NCBI GenBank assembly: GCA_016928975.1
Contig: JAFGJR010000227.1
Location: forward strand, 1-36,803
Length of the DNA stretch: 36,803 nt
Direction: 5' to 3'
From: Sedimentisphaerales bacterium
GTDB lineage: Bacteria > Planctomycetota > Phycisphaerae > Sedimentisphaerales > SG8-4
In this document: one piece after another, positions 7,783 to 15,666 of the stretch
How the letters are laid out: the number at the start of each line of letters is the position of its first letter
Numbering within the stretch: the stretch's first letter is position 1
Notes under the pieces: model-generated
What the model was told of the DNA's origin: nothing
Database searches by the model: none
Seen by the model: the letters and a program-made list of their open reading frames with translations, nothing else
Made by a program: the position numbers and the translations under genes

Positions 7783-8562
7783 ATGCCATTCTTTCGCGAC
7801 GGGATTGAGAACGTTCAGGTGTGTGCTTTGCCCGACGGGGTGGCAGGCGATGGCGGATGTGCTGTGGTGTCCGCGGCTGCATTGGTGACTTGGCGTTCCT
7901 CGCAGGCAGGCATGCTCCACCAGGTTTATTTGAACGGCCGGTTCGCCGGTGTCACGTGTGCTGCGGAACAACGGCGGTTGGTCGTGCAATCACCGATCGT
8001 TTCTCCGACAGCGGTGCGCGTGACAGTGATCGCGGTCGCACCCACGGATGCACACCTTGACTTCTCCGATGCCCTGGGACAAGCGGCAGTCTCCAGCGGA
8101 CGGGTCCGCTTGACGTTGCTGCGAAGCCAAACCCTGCCTTTGGGGACGACTGCCGACATCTATCACGACAATGGCACCGGCCAGATCGATTATGCCACGC
8201 CAGTGAACGCTGCACCGATTCCGCTCTGGCCCTGCCTGCACGAGAAGGCCGGCCTCGGAACGGCGCAATTCGGCACAGGGGATTTCGGCTACGATTCGGC
8301 GGCATCGATCGGCTTCGGCAAAGGTGCCCTGGGGCGCGGGCAGTTCGGCCTGGACGCGGATTGTCTGGAGTGGATCAGTCCAGCGCTTCCCCTTGGCACG
8401 TATAGGTTGGGCGTCAGAATCGCCGACGCGGACGGCAACCTGAGCCCGGCGGTCGAGACCGGCCCGGTCCCTGTAGTGGCTGCCGCCAGGCCCGCCACCG
8501 GACTGGATGTAGCCTCTTTCGATCCGCACACGCATCAACTCACATTGACGGTAACGCCCTGA
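7783..8562 (+). CDS. tail/virion protein with C-terminal fibronectin-III-like domain
   Basis: The 259-residue protein starts five bases after the previous gene. The middle has a glycine-rich repeat of the form GxGxFG (about 168-192: 'GLGTAQFGTGDFGYD', then 'GKGALGRGQFGLD'). The C-terminal segment resembles a fibronectin-III-like beta sandwich ('ALPLGTYRLGVRIADADGNLS'). The short motif 'YHDNGTGQIDY' followed by this sandwich has a close counterpart in the LamG tail protein at 11631-13157 ('YWDAGTGEVDY', then 'LQEGTYRFVVQAASAVGAQG'), so the two tail genes share a module. Likely a tail or baseplate component; the exact role is unknown. Confidence 0.55.
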   Translation: MPFFRDGIENVQVCALPDGVAGDGGCAVVSAAALVTWRSSQAGMLHQVYLNGRFAGVTCAAEQRRLVVQSPIVSPTAVRVTVIAVAPTDAHLDFSDALGQAAVSSGRVRLTLLRSQTLPLGTTADIYHDNGTGQIDYATPVNAAPIPLWPCLHEKAGLGTAQFGTGDFGYDSAASIGFGKGALGRGQFGLDADCLEWISPALPLGTYRLGVRIADADGNLSPAVETGPVPVVAAARPATGLDVASFDPHTHQLTLTVTP

Positions 8563-8584
8563 CGGCACATGCCAGGAGACTGCG

Positions 8585-9373
8585 ATGAGCGAAGTGTATC
8601 CATCTGACAACGAGTTGCTGAACCTGCAATCGGACGCGGAAACGGGTGTCGAATACATCCCCACCGGCACCGCGCCGTACTACCTCCACTTTCGAAAGCT
8701 GCTCTACCGCCTGCTGCTGAGTCTGCGCCGGTCGAACGACCTGCGGGTGTATGACGAAGGTGGCCTGGACATCGGCGTCAAGGCCGGCCAATTCTGGCTG
8801 GGTACCGACCTGGTCGAGTACCGCGGCTCCTCCGCCAACACGCTGGCTGACAACAGGTCCGACATCTACCTCTACCTCGACGCCCAGGGCGTCCTCGTCA
8901 CGAACGAGTACAGCAGCTTTCCGAACATGGCCGTCACGCCCCACGTACGCCTGGCGATCGTAACCACCTCGAACGGCGACATCAGTTCGCTCACCGATTG
9001 CCGAGGCGGTCACCATATCGCGATCCCCTGCGCTGCTGGCGGCATCCGTCGGTCCATCGAGGCCCACGCCAGCGACGACACGCTCGCGGCGACCGAGTCG
9101 GGCAGCATGCACACGAACTTCGGCGCCGCGGACGTTGTGACGCTCACCCTGCCAGCCTCCGCGCCGCAGGGAACGATGTTCACCTTCGCCGTCCAGGCGG
9201 CCTTCGAGCTGCGCGTGGCGCCCGGCACGTCGGCCATCCGCGACGACAGCGGCCAGACCGCCGGCAAGTACAAGTCCGCCGCCACCCTCGGCGCGTCCCT
9301 CACGCTCGTCGCCGACGCCAACAGTGACTGGGCCACCGTCGCCAAGAACGGAACGTGGAACGAAGAGAGTTGA
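8585..9373 (+). CDS. putative tail fibre / receptor-binding protein
   Basis: The 262-residue protein has GGAG seven bases before its ATG. Residues about 60-140 look like a fibre N-terminal or shaft domain with alternating short strands ('GLDIGVKAGQFWLGTDLVEYRGSS', 'DIYLYLDAQGVLV'). The last 90 residues are Ala/Thr/Ser-rich beta structure. This pattern is common in phage fibre proteins whose N-terminus docks on the tail. I recognise no enzymatic motif. The gene is followed by a word-repeat hairpin. Confidence 0.5.
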   Translation: MSEVYPSDNELLNLQSDAETGVEYIPTGTAPYYLHFRKLLYRLLLSLRRSNDLRVYDEGGLDIGVKAGQFWLGTDLVEYRGSSANTLADNRSDIYLYLDAQGVLVTNEYSSFPNMAVTPHVRLAIVTTSNGDISSLTDCRGGHHIAIPCAAGGIRRSIEAHASDDTLAATESGSMHTNFGAADVVTLTLPASAPQGTMFTFAVQAAFELRVAPGTSAIRDDSGQTAGKYKSAATLGASLTLVADANSDWATVAKNGTWNEES

Positions 9374-9430
9374 CAGTTCACAGTTGTCAGTTCTCGGCTG
9401 ACTGCGAACTGGGAACTGTCCGCTGACAAC
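9371..9430. repeat. AGTT-word hairpin between fibre genes
   Basis: The 60-base gap is built from variants of the word CAGTT and its complement. GACAGTTC (9372-9379) pairs with GAACTGTC (9413-9420), and GTTGTCAG (9383-9390) pairs with CTGACAAC (9423-9430), giving two offset stems. It overlaps the last codon of the upstream gene and ends just before the next ribosome site. Confidence 0.8.
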
Positions 9431-9446
9431 TCCGAAGGAGATTTCG

Positions 9447-9902
9447 ATGTCCAACGAGATTCAGGCCGACTACAACTCCGGCAACGTCCTGTACGCGGTG
9501 ATTCGCAACCCGGCCGGCCAGGTCTGGTGCGTCGCTGCTCAGGTCTTCGAGACCTGGGGCGCCGCCGGCCACACCGCCGCCGACTACGACGTCCCGATGA
9601 TCGACACCGGCGGCAGCCACTACATCGGCGCCTTTGATAGCGGCATTCCCGCCGGCTCCTACGCGATCCAGGTCTTTCGCCAGGTCGGCGCTGCCCCCGT
9701 CGACGGCGACCCGCTCGTGAGCAGTCGCCAGATTCTGTGGACCGGCAGCGGAGAGTTGACGGCCGCCAAGATCCTCGCGAACCCGGCTGTCATGGACAAA
9801 GTCACCGGCCGGATCGACTACTATGATGACGACGGCCAGACCCTCCTGTTGTCCCTGGCCCCCTGCGACACGCAAGGCGCTCTGATCAGAATGGCGGAGT
9901 AA
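9447..9902 (+). CDS. phage virion-associated protein, unknown
   Basis: The 151-residue protein has an AAGGAG ribosome site. The first 100 residues form an immunoglobulin-like or carbohydrate-binding-like beta pattern ('GNVLYAVIRNPAGQVWCV', 'GGSHYIGAFDSGIPAGSYAIQVFRQVG'). It ends with a helix and the segment 'RIDYYDDDGQTLLLSLAPCD'. Its stop at 9902 abuts the next open frame. Located among tail genes and probably part of the tail tip, but not recognised. Confidence 0.5.
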   Translation: MSNEIQADYNSGNVLYAVIRNPAGQVWCVAAQVFETWGAAGHTAADYDVPMIDTGGSHYIGAFDSGIPAGSYAIQVFRQVGAAPVDGDPLVSSRQILWTGSGELTAAKILANPAVMDKVTGRIDYYDDDGQTLLLSLAPCDTQGALIRMAE

Positions 9903-9970
9903 TGGAACTACGGAATCATGGGGTGCTGGGCGCACGCAAGCCAACCCAACATTCCAGTGAAGGAGCTCTC

Positions 9971-10366
9971 ATGACTGGCTTCTCAGACTACTGGGAAAAC
10001 GAAGTGCTCGACCACCTGTTCGACAAGGGCGTGTACGCCCCGCCGACGATCTACGTGGCGCTGTCCTGTGCCGATCCGGGCGACGCCGGCGCCGGTGCCG
10101 CCGAGCCCTCGGGCGGCTCCTATGCGCGCCTCGAGACGACCGGTGCCGACTGGATGGGCACCGGCACCGGCGCGATCCGCAACGCCGACGCGCTGGAGTT
10201 CGCGCCCGCCTGTGCCTGCTGGGGCACGATCACCCACTTTGCCCTCTACGACGCCGTCGTAGGGGGCCACCTGTTGGCGTCCGGGCCCTTGGCGAGCCCG
10301 GCCCTCGTGGAGGCCGGAGACGCCGTACGATTCCCGCCCGGCGACCTGGAAGTCACATTGAATTGA
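9971..10366 (+). CDS. gp80-like phage tail fibre protein
   Basis: The 131-residue product starts MTGFSDYWENEVLDHLF. The opening 'fsdywEnevLDHlF', then 'yaPptiYVALscaDPgdaG', 'GGSYARletT' and the closing 'CWGTITHFALYDA..GGHLLASGPL' and 'GDAVRFPPGDLEVTLN' follow closely the small phage 'gp80' tail-fibre-like family as I remember it. The start at 9971 is chosen over 9902 because GGAG lies just before it and the homologous family begins at this sequence. Length is normal for the family. The molecular role is not settled; it is a virion or tail component. Confidence 0.8.
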   Translation: MTGFSDYWENEVLDHLFDKGVYAPPTIYVALSCADPGDAGAGAAEPSGGSYARLETTGADWMGTGTGAIRNADALEFAPACACWGTITHFALYDAVVGGHLLASGPLASPALVEAGDAVRFPPGDLEVTLN

Positions 10367-10367
10367 G

Positions 10368-10450
10368 TCTGGAGTCCTGAGCCTGGAGCCTGTAGGCGCC
10401 GGGTACGGGCAGGTTTGAAGCCTGCTCCTACAGACTGCGGACTACGAACC
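10368..10450. repeat. word repeat with GCAGG-TTTGAAG-CCTGC hairpin core
   Basis: The gap is made of GAGTCTGGAGTCC-type words flanking a hairpin. The outer stem is TGTAGG (10391-10396) with CCTACA (10427-10432). The inner stem is GCAGG (10409-10413) with CCTGC (10421-10425) around the loop TTTGAAG. The same core recurs at 11566-11592 (variant) and 36766-36787. Confidence 0.75.
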
Positions 10451-10464
10451 CCAAAGGAGATGCG

Positions 10465-10878
10465 ATGTCCAACATCCTGCAGTACGCCTATGATGCCTCC
10501 AGCACGAATCTCTATCGAACCGACGCCTATTCGGGGGCCGACCCAGATGTGGGGACGACGATGCGCTTCAGTGCCGATCTCGACCTGACGGAAAGCCTCT
10601 TCGCTATCTGCGAGATCAAGTTCGACGCCGCAAACGTCGTCGGCGACCTGATCGTCACCCTCTACCGGCGACTCGACGGCTCCTGGGACGGCGACGAACT
10701 CGAGATCCTCCGCACCACGATCGACAGCGACGGCTCCGAGGACCTGTGGTCCATCGCCCTCGGTCCCGACTTCGGACCCGGACACTATCGCTTCGGGCTC
10801 CTCTGCTCCAGCGAGAACGACTCCTTCGACGTCGACCTCAATGCCCGATTCGCCAGGTTCCAGATCGTCGCCGCTTGA
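10465..10878 (+). CDS. small virion-associated beta-sandwich protein, unknown
   Basis: The 137-residue protein has an AAAGGAG ribosome site six bases before ATG 10465. It is acidic and beta-rich, ending in 'SSENDSFDVDLNARFARFQIV', a typical jelly-roll-like edge pattern ('hyrfgllcsse'). It may be a carbohydrate-binding or decoration domain of the tail. No recognised family. It lies between two word-repeat blocks and shares strand and spacing with the tail genes. Confidence 0.5.
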   Translation: MSNILQYAYDASSTNLYRTDAYSGADPDVGTTMRFSADLDLTESLFAICEIKFDAANVVGDLIVTLYRRLDGSWDGDELEILRTTIDSDGSEDLWSIALGPDFGPGHYRFGLLCSSENDSFDVDLNARFARFQIVAA

Positions 10879-10944
10879 GACACATGTCTGCTCCCGATCA
10901 GCGATCGCTTCTTGCCTGCGTAGTCTTCTTCTTGAGGTTCTGTG

Positions 10945-11187
10945 ATGGGACGAAGGGACTGGATGTACGGGTTGCGAGCGTTTGGGAAGGTGGCCAGCGT
11001 GCTGGAGATGCATTGTCCGCGATGCGGCCAAACCTGGCTGGATGGGTACAACGGTGCGGTGATCCGGCGTCGAGCGAGGTTCTGGCTGGTCAGCCCCAGC
11101 GGGACCGTGCGCCTCCCGCGCCGGCGGTGTCCGTGCTGCGGCGCGACTGGCGCGCTCTGCGCCACGCGACTGGGCCGCGATGCTTGA
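10945..11187 (+). CDS. small zinc-ribbon protein
   Basis: The 80-residue basic protein has two cysteine pairs, 'CPRC' (residues 24-27) and 'CPCC' (63-66), that could bind one zinc ion as a zinc ribbon. It has many Arg residues between them ('IRRRARFWL', 'RLPRRRCPCC'). A weak GAGG ribosome site precedes ATG 10945; a GTG three bases upstream is an alternative. Such small zinc ribbons in phage tail regions have no fixed function; nucleic-acid binding or structural roles are both possible. Confidence 0.5.
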   Translation: MGRRDWMYGLRAFGKVASVLEMHCPRCGQTWLDGYNGAVIRRRARFWLVSPSGTVRLPRRRCPCCGATGALCATRLGRDA

Positions 11188-11231
11188 TCGCCGGGCGCGG
11201 GAGAATGAATTCCTTACTGTCTATCGAATGA

Positions 11232-11249
11232 TGGAGTGCCAGCACTCCA
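11232..11249. repeat. perfect short hairpin before 11264 gene
   Basis: TGGAGTGC at 11232-11239 is followed, after CA, by its exact complement GCACTCCA at 11242-11249. The stem ends just before the AAAGGAG ribosome site of the next gene and could affect its translation. Confidence 0.5.
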
Positions 11250-11263
11250 GGAAAGGAGTTGCC

Positions 11264-11542
11264 ATGCTGTCCGCACAAGTGGAAAACGCCGGATGCAGGA
11301 TCGGTCCAGCGAACGTCATGGAGATCCGTCTTCGACTGCGCCTGTTCGACGGCGAGGAGGAGGTCCTGACCGTCGAGATGACCGAGCCGGTCGAGGAGAA
11401 CAAGACGGCGACCTCCGCTGCCCCACGCTTCAAGGCGCGGATGCAGGAGGCGATCTACGTGTACAAGGCCAACCAGGCCGCCACGCAAGACCCGGCCGTC
11501 GACACCCTGGCTGGCCAGGTGGGGTCGGCGCTCAAGGTGTAA
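11264..11542 (+). CDS. small virion-associated protein, unknown
   Basis: The 92-residue product starts at ATG 11264, eight bases after AAAGGAG; an upstream in-frame start at 11180 lacks a ribosome site. It has a beta-strand first half and a helical second half ('FKARMQEAIYVYKANQAATQ'). I do not recognise the family. It is set within the tail gene run and immediately before the large LamG tail protein. Confidence 0.5.
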   Translation: MLSAQVENAGCRIGPANVMEIRLRLRLFDGEEEVLTVEMTEPVEENKTATSAAPRFKARMQEAIYVYKANQAATQDPAVDTLAGQVGSALKV

Positions 11543-11544
11543 TC

Positions 11545-11618
11545 GAGTCTGGAGTCTGCAGGGGGAGGTTGCAAACCTGCCCGCACCAGGCACTTACGGA
11601 CCACAGACTCCAGACTGA
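11545..11618. repeat. word-repeat hairpin with 13-base perfect stem
   Basis: AGTCTGGAGTCTG (11546-11558) is the exact reverse complement of CAGACTCCAGACT (11604-11616). Inside the loop lies AGGTTGCAAACCT followed by GCCCGCACC, a variant of the GCAGG/CCTGC core seen at 10391-10432. It fills the space between two tail genes. Confidence 0.85.
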
Positions 11619-11630
11619 TGGAGGAAAGCT

Positions 11631-13157
11631 ATGCAGATCAAACCACCCTACGGAGTGAGACTCTCCCGCGGTCACCCGCTGACCCGAGGTTTGGTGGGCG
11701 CGTGGCTGTTCCACGAAGGACGTGGGGACACGCTCTGGGACGCGAGCGGATGCGGCCACATCGGGACGTTGATGGGGATGGACCCCACGAGCGGCTGGAT
11801 CGCCGGCCCGCACGGACCCGCGCTGGACTTCGATGGGGTCAATGATCGCGTCGTGGTCGCGGCGCCCGCTGGAATCGATCTGGGCACGGCCAATGCCTGC
11901 GTCATTCGCTGTCGGCTCTGGCCGGCCTCCTGGGACATTCTGGTCGGCGATCAGGGCTTGAGCAATCTGGGCTACCTGCTCGCACTCAACGGCGCAGCGC
12001 TGCAATACCAGGCGGGGTCCAGCGCCGTCAGCGTAGGACACGGCATCGCCGCCGGTGACGAGGTCTGGCTGGGCGTGTCGCGAGAGGGGCAATTGGTGAC
12101 GTTCTACAAGAACGGCCTGCGGCTCGGTAATCCCCAGTACCTCAGTGCAAACAACGCGCTGGCGGTCAGCGCGATCGGCGCCTTCTACGCCGGCGGTGGG
12201 CCCACGACCATGCGATGTGACTACGTCTACTGCTGGCGTCGCGCACTGAGCGCGTCGGAGATGGCGTGTTTGTACCGCCGGCCATTCTGTTTTGCTGGCC
12301 GGTCGATCGTGCTGCCGATCATCCCCGCCCTGCAAGGCACGACGCGCGACGTCGCCGGGTCCGCGGGCGCGACCTCCTCGGCCGGCGCCGCCGCAACCAT
12401 CATCCACGCCAGCCACCGGCCCACCGGCCGGCCCTGGGCCAGCGTGACGCTGGGGATTGAGCCGGCCTGGTTGCGCGAGGCGCTTTTGCATGGGACCACC
12501 GATGTCGCGTTTCGCCTGGGGACTGTGCTGACCCAGGGATGGTTCTGGATGCGCCGGGCTGGGGCCTCGGCGATGTACCGCCGCGAGAATCCGCCATCGG
12601 CGATCCGCAATCCGAGATTGGTGGCTGTGGTGTCGGCGGATGCTGAGCAGGTTGCGTTGCCTGCGTACCTGCCTCATGAGGCGGGCTCGTCGTGCGACTA
12701 CATCGTTCGGCGGTTCAACGCGTGTGGACAGCAGGATCGTACGACGCACGCCGCGACCAGGGTCACTGTTGCCGAAGATGGCCGGTTGGCGGCACCTGCA
12801 CCCAATGCGAGCTTCGCCTTGCAGGTGACTCGGGCGCAGGTGAACACGCAGGATCTTGCATCTGTGCAGTGGTTCTACTGGCTTGTCGATCAAGGGACGG
12901 CTCCACAGGTCTTCCACGTCTATTGGGATGCCGGCACGGGCGAGGTGGATTACATCCATCCACTTGCGAGTGTGCCCTATGAAGGCCGCAAGTTCTATCG
13001 CTGCCAGAGCCCGCCGCTGCAAGAAGGCACGTACCGCTTCGTGGTGCAGGCCGCCAGCGCCGTGGGGGCGCAAGGACCGGCGCGCGAATGTGAGATTCAG
13101 ATCGCGAATGCCACGACGTCGCAAGGTCCGGACGCCGTCGGGGCGGAGGCGATCTGA
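11631..13157 (+). CDS. tail protein with LamG/concanavalin-like domain and C-terminal sandwich
   Basis: The 508-residue product starts after GGAGG. Residues about 18-220 are a LamG-like jelly roll ('LTRGLVGAWLFHEGRGDTLWDASG', 'GPALDFDGVNDRVVV', 'SASEMACLYRRP'), the carbohydrate-binding fold of many planctomycete and phage fibre proteins. A linker contains a word-repeat-derived peptide ('NPPSAIRNPRL', about 321-331). The C-terminus (about 420-495) repeats the sandwich module found in the 7783 gene ('YWDAGTGEVDYIHPL'). Likely binds host surface glycans as part of the tail tip. No catalytic residues are evident. Confidence 0.7.
   Translation: MQIKPPYGVRLSRGHPLTRGLVGAWLFHEGRGDTLWDASGCGHIGTLMGMDPTSGWIAGPHGPALDFDGVNDRVVVAAPAGIDLGTANACVIRCRLWPASWDILVGDQGLSNLGYLLALNGAALQYQAGSSAVSVGHGIAAGDEVWLGVSREGQLVTFYKNGLRLGNPQYLSANNALAVSAIGAFYAGGGPTTMRCDYVYCWRRALSASEMACLYRRPFCFAGRSIVLPIIPALQGTTRDVAGSAGATSSAGAAATIIHASHRPTGRPWASVTLGIEPAWLREALLHGTTDVAFRLGTVLTQGWFWMRRAGASAMYRRENPPSAIRNPRLVAVVSADAEQVALPAYLPHEAGSSCDYIVRRFNACGQQDRTTHAATRVTVAEDGRLAAPAPNASFALQVTRAQVNTQDLASVQWFYWLVDQGTAPQVFHVYWDAGTGEVDYIHPLASVPYEGRKFYRCQSPPLQEGTYRFVVQAASAVGAQGPARECEIQIANATTSQGPDAVGAEAI
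12584..12619. repeat. short-word repeat embedded in a coding region
   Basis: The stretch has AATCCGC, GATCCGC and AATCCGAGATTGG in succession, the same words as in the intergenic repeat at 6652-6711. It reads in frame as 'NPPSAIRNPRL' within the LamG tail protein linker. Confidence 0.6.
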
Positions 13158-13199
13158 CGACGGCGGATTGCGGAAATCCGACATTCAAGAGGATTGCTT

Positions 13200-14990
13200 A
13201 TGACGAACACGATCGATCTGTTCGTGCCGGAGTATGCGAGCCTGGCCCTTCCGGCGGGCACGGTGGCGGTCTTCGTCGACGGGGCTCTGTGCGGCGATCT
13301 GGAGCCGGTCGAGATCGTTCGCGCCGGCTGGCCGCAATTCAGCCGGGCCGTGCTTCGCGCGACTTCGCACCTGGAGTGGACGATAGGCTCGTCGGTCAGC
13401 CTGCGCCAGCTCCTCAACGCCGGACCGCTACAGACGGCTGTTGGCGGCCTCTCTGTCTTCGAGGGACAAATTGACGGTATCGAGACGGCGATGGGGCCTG
13501 ACGGTGAGGCTGTCGAGCTTGTGGCAAGGGACGCGAGCACGGTGCTCGAACGCATCACCGTGTACGGGCAGTACGCCGGCGCGGAGGGCGGGGACACTAT
13601 CTTCCTGCCGGGCCTGGACACAGTGTTCAACCTCGGCGGCCGGGGCAATGCCGCCCTTGAGCCGGTCGCGATCGGCGGGCGGACCTGCCTGGCCTTCTGT
13701 GCGAATGCAGGAAAGGCCACGACGTGGCGCCTGGCGGACGTGATTGACTACCTGCTCAGTGCGTATCTGCCCAGCGGGCAATTGGGTCGGCCGGACATCG
13801 AGGAGTTGCTCGCCTTGACGCAGGGTCGGCTCGCACGCGACCTGGATGTCACCGGCCTGAGTCTGTTGGAGGCCCTGTATCGCGGCTGTGAGCCGGCGGG
13901 CCTGGCGTTTCGTTTCGTGCCCCGGCTGGTCGAGACGGGACCGAGCCAGGCGATCGTCTTCTACCGAAATGGCCGGGGTCGCAGCGTCGAGTTGAGCTGC
14001 CAGCCGGCGGGCCAGCGGTTGAACCTCTCGCGATCCAATGTCGCCGCGTTGCACGGCCGCCGGGACTCCTGTCCCGTCACGCATCGACACATCGGCCGCG
14101 GCGACTTCAAGGTGTACGAAGCAACGTTCGATCTGGTGAAGGCCTGGAACCCTGCCTTGGAGAGCACGGGCTATCACGCGTTCAGCCCCTCGACGAATCC
14201 ACAGTTCCACCGGGTGCGTGACGTTTATCGCAAGTGGTGCCTCAATGAAGCGGGCGACTACACGGGCGAGCCCTACAACCGGGGCCAGCCTTGTGATCTC
14301 ACACGGGTTTTCGAAGGCGCGAGCTACGTGTGCCGCAGACGGCGGTTCTGGCCGACCTTGAGCACCGACAGCTACGGCCGGCCGGTGGGGTATTTCCTCG
14401 AAGTCTCTTACGATGACGGCCTGACCTGGAGGCAATACTCCTACGCCTTCAACAACCTCCTGGAGGAATGCGGGATCTGGCTCAGCAGCGATCCGCTGGA
14501 CATGGACACCTGGGCGGCCGCTCTGGCCGGGACGCTGAGATTTCGAGTCACCGCCACGATCGTGAGCGATGAGCGACTGACCTGCATCGTCGCGGATGGC
14601 CCGGTCGGCTCGACGGTCCCCGTCATCGATCACGTCCTCACGCTGCCTCGCCGGTTCCAATATCGCAAAGTCTCGGGATACAGCGTGCTCGCCGGGATGG
14701 CGGGGTTCGGCCCGCCCAACGAGATCGACGACACCGCCGCTCTGTATGAGTTCGTCCGCCAGCGCGCCGCATCCTCGTCGGCCATTGTTGAGACCGCCGA
14801 CGTGCAGACACCCACGCTGGCTCTGCACTTCGAGCCGGGAGACCGCGTGACGACCGGCCCGGACAGCCGGGACCTGCTGAATTGCCGGCGCGACAGTCGC
14901 AGCTTGATGTGGATCGAGCAGGTCCAGATGGATTTCGCAAACCAGCGTACGCGCCTCAGACTCGTGCGTCAGCGAGTGCCGAACGAGTAG
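13200..14990 (+). CDS. large baseplate/tail-hub-like protein
   Basis: The 596-residue product starts MTNTIDLFVPE, with AGAGG upstream; the TTG at 13194 is less likely. The N-terminal segment has 'GWPQFSRAVLR', then 'VFEGQIDGIETAMGPDGEAVELVARDAS.VLERI' (about residues 80-120). This resembles the split-barrel domain of tail-hub proteins (gp44/GpD type) that begins with a short path strand and a 'W.G.I' strand. The rest is beta-rich without a lysozyme or protease motif that I can see. This is the longest virion gene in the window. Evidence for 'hub' is only pattern-level and could be wrong; a tail adaptor is the alternative. Confidence 0.55.
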   Translation: MTNTIDLFVPEYASLALPAGTVAVFVDGALCGDLEPVEIVRAGWPQFSRAVLRATSHLEWTIGSSVSLRQLLNAGPLQTAVGGLSVFEGQIDGIETAMGPDGEAVELVARDASTVLERITVYGQYAGAEGGDTIFLPGLDTVFNLGGRGNAALEPVAIGGRTCLAFCANAGKATTWRLADVIDYLLSAYLPSGQLGRPDIEELLALTQGRLARDLDVTGLSLLEALYRGCEPAGLAFRFVPRLVETGPSQAIVFYRNGRGRSVELSCQPAGQRLNLSRSNVAALHGRRDSCPVTHRHIGRGDFKVYEATFDLVKAWNPALESTGYHAFSPSTNPQFHRVRDVYRKWCLNEAGDYTGEPYNRGQPCDLTRVFEGASYVCRRRRFWPTLSTDSYGRPVGYFLEVSYDDGLTWRQYSYAFNNLLEECGIWLSSDPLDMDTWAAALAGTLRFRVTATIVSDERLTCIVADGPVGSTVPVIDHVLTLPRRFQYRKVSGYSVLAGMAGFGPPNEIDDTAALYEFVRQRAASSSAIVETADVQTPTLALHFEPGDRVTTGPDSRDLLNCRRDSRSLMWIEQVQMDFANQRTRLRLVRQRVPNE

Positions 14991-15016
14991 AGAGCACGAA
15001 AGAGGAGTCCTCTGCG

Positions 15017-15349
15017 ATGAACGACAGGCACGTCACAGATCAGCAGCAATTCTTGGCGGAGCTGGCTCGGACCGGCTCGGAGAATCGGCAGGAGAGCGCG
15101 GTGGTGATTTCGCCGGGAGCCTCGACCGCCGGTCGGGTTGTCACGATCAAGAGCCACGTCCAATACAACGTCTATAGTGTCCGTGCCGTAGTCGTCGGCG
15201 CGCCCGGCTCGATCCCCGTTGAAGTGGGCGAGTCGATGGAAGCGGTCAATCTCGCGGAATCGTTCCTGGATCAAGGCACGGTTCCCTCGGGGCGGTACGC
15301 GGCCATGAGTCGCGTCGGCGAGACGAACGTTCTCTACGCTGTGCCATAG
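15017..15349 (+). CDS. small virion-associated protein, unknown
   Basis: The 110-residue protein starts ATG 15017 after GAGGAG; the in-frame upstream codons lack a site. The segment 'VVTIKSHVQYNVYSVRAVVVGAPGSIPVEVGESMEAVNLAESFLDQGTVPSGRYAAMSRVG' looks like one small beta barrel. I do not recognise the family. It follows the large hub-like gene by 26 bases, and the ribosome site sits in a 6-base inverted repeat (AGAGGA/TCCTCT, 15001-15013). Confidence 0.5.
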   Translation: MNDRHVTDQQQFLAELARTGSENRQESAVVISPGASTAGRVVTIKSHVQYNVYSVRAVVVGAPGSIPVEVGESMEAVNLAESFLDQGTVPSGRYAAMSRVGETNVLYAVP

Positions 15350-15380
15350 CAGACGCACGGCCATTCTACAGGAGGCAACG

Positions 15381-15650
15381 ATGCCCGGAGAAAATCCAAC
15401 GAGTTGGCGGATCGACCGCCGGATCAATCTCTCTGTACTGCTCCAGTTGTTCGTGCTCGCATCGTTGATCCTCGGAAGCTGGCTGAACCTCCAGCGGCAG
15501 CTTGACCTGCTCCAGCATGACGTTGGCATGCTGCTGCAAAGCCAGAAGGAATTCCAGCAGAAGATCGAGTCGCTCTCGGAACGAAGTCTATCGTGCGAAT
15601 ACCGCCTGCAAGCCCTCGAAGCAAAAGCCGATCATCCGAGTCGGTTGTGA
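15381..15650 (+). CDS. small membrane-anchored coiled-coil protein, possible lysis or tail accessory
   Basis: The 89-residue product has a strong ACAGGAGG ribosome site. Residues about 17-36 form one membrane segment ('INLSVLLQLFVLASLILGSW'). This is followed by a predicted coiled coil (38-83, 'QRQLDLLQHDVGMLLQSQKEFQQKIESLSERSL'). An N-in membrane anchor with a periplasmic coil is the layout of inner-membrane spanin or XhlA-type lysis accessories. No endolysin gene is adjacent, so this is inference. It is the last rightward gene before the leftward SPL-like gene. Confidence 0.55.
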   Translation: MPGENPTSWRIDRRINLSVLLQLFVLASLILGSWLNLQRQLDLLQHDVGMLLQSQKEFQQKIESLSERSLSCEYRLQALEAKADHPSRL

Positions 15651-15666
15651 TGTACTCACCAGAGTG

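Noticed and set aside
11532..13184. 550-codon open frame on the minus strand
   Set aside because: Antisense to the LamG tail protein; high GC keeps the frame open. No motif and very Arg-rich.
13428..14828. 466-codon open frame on the minus strand
   Set aside because: Antisense to the large hub-like gene, in high-GC DNA with no start signal or recognisable domain.
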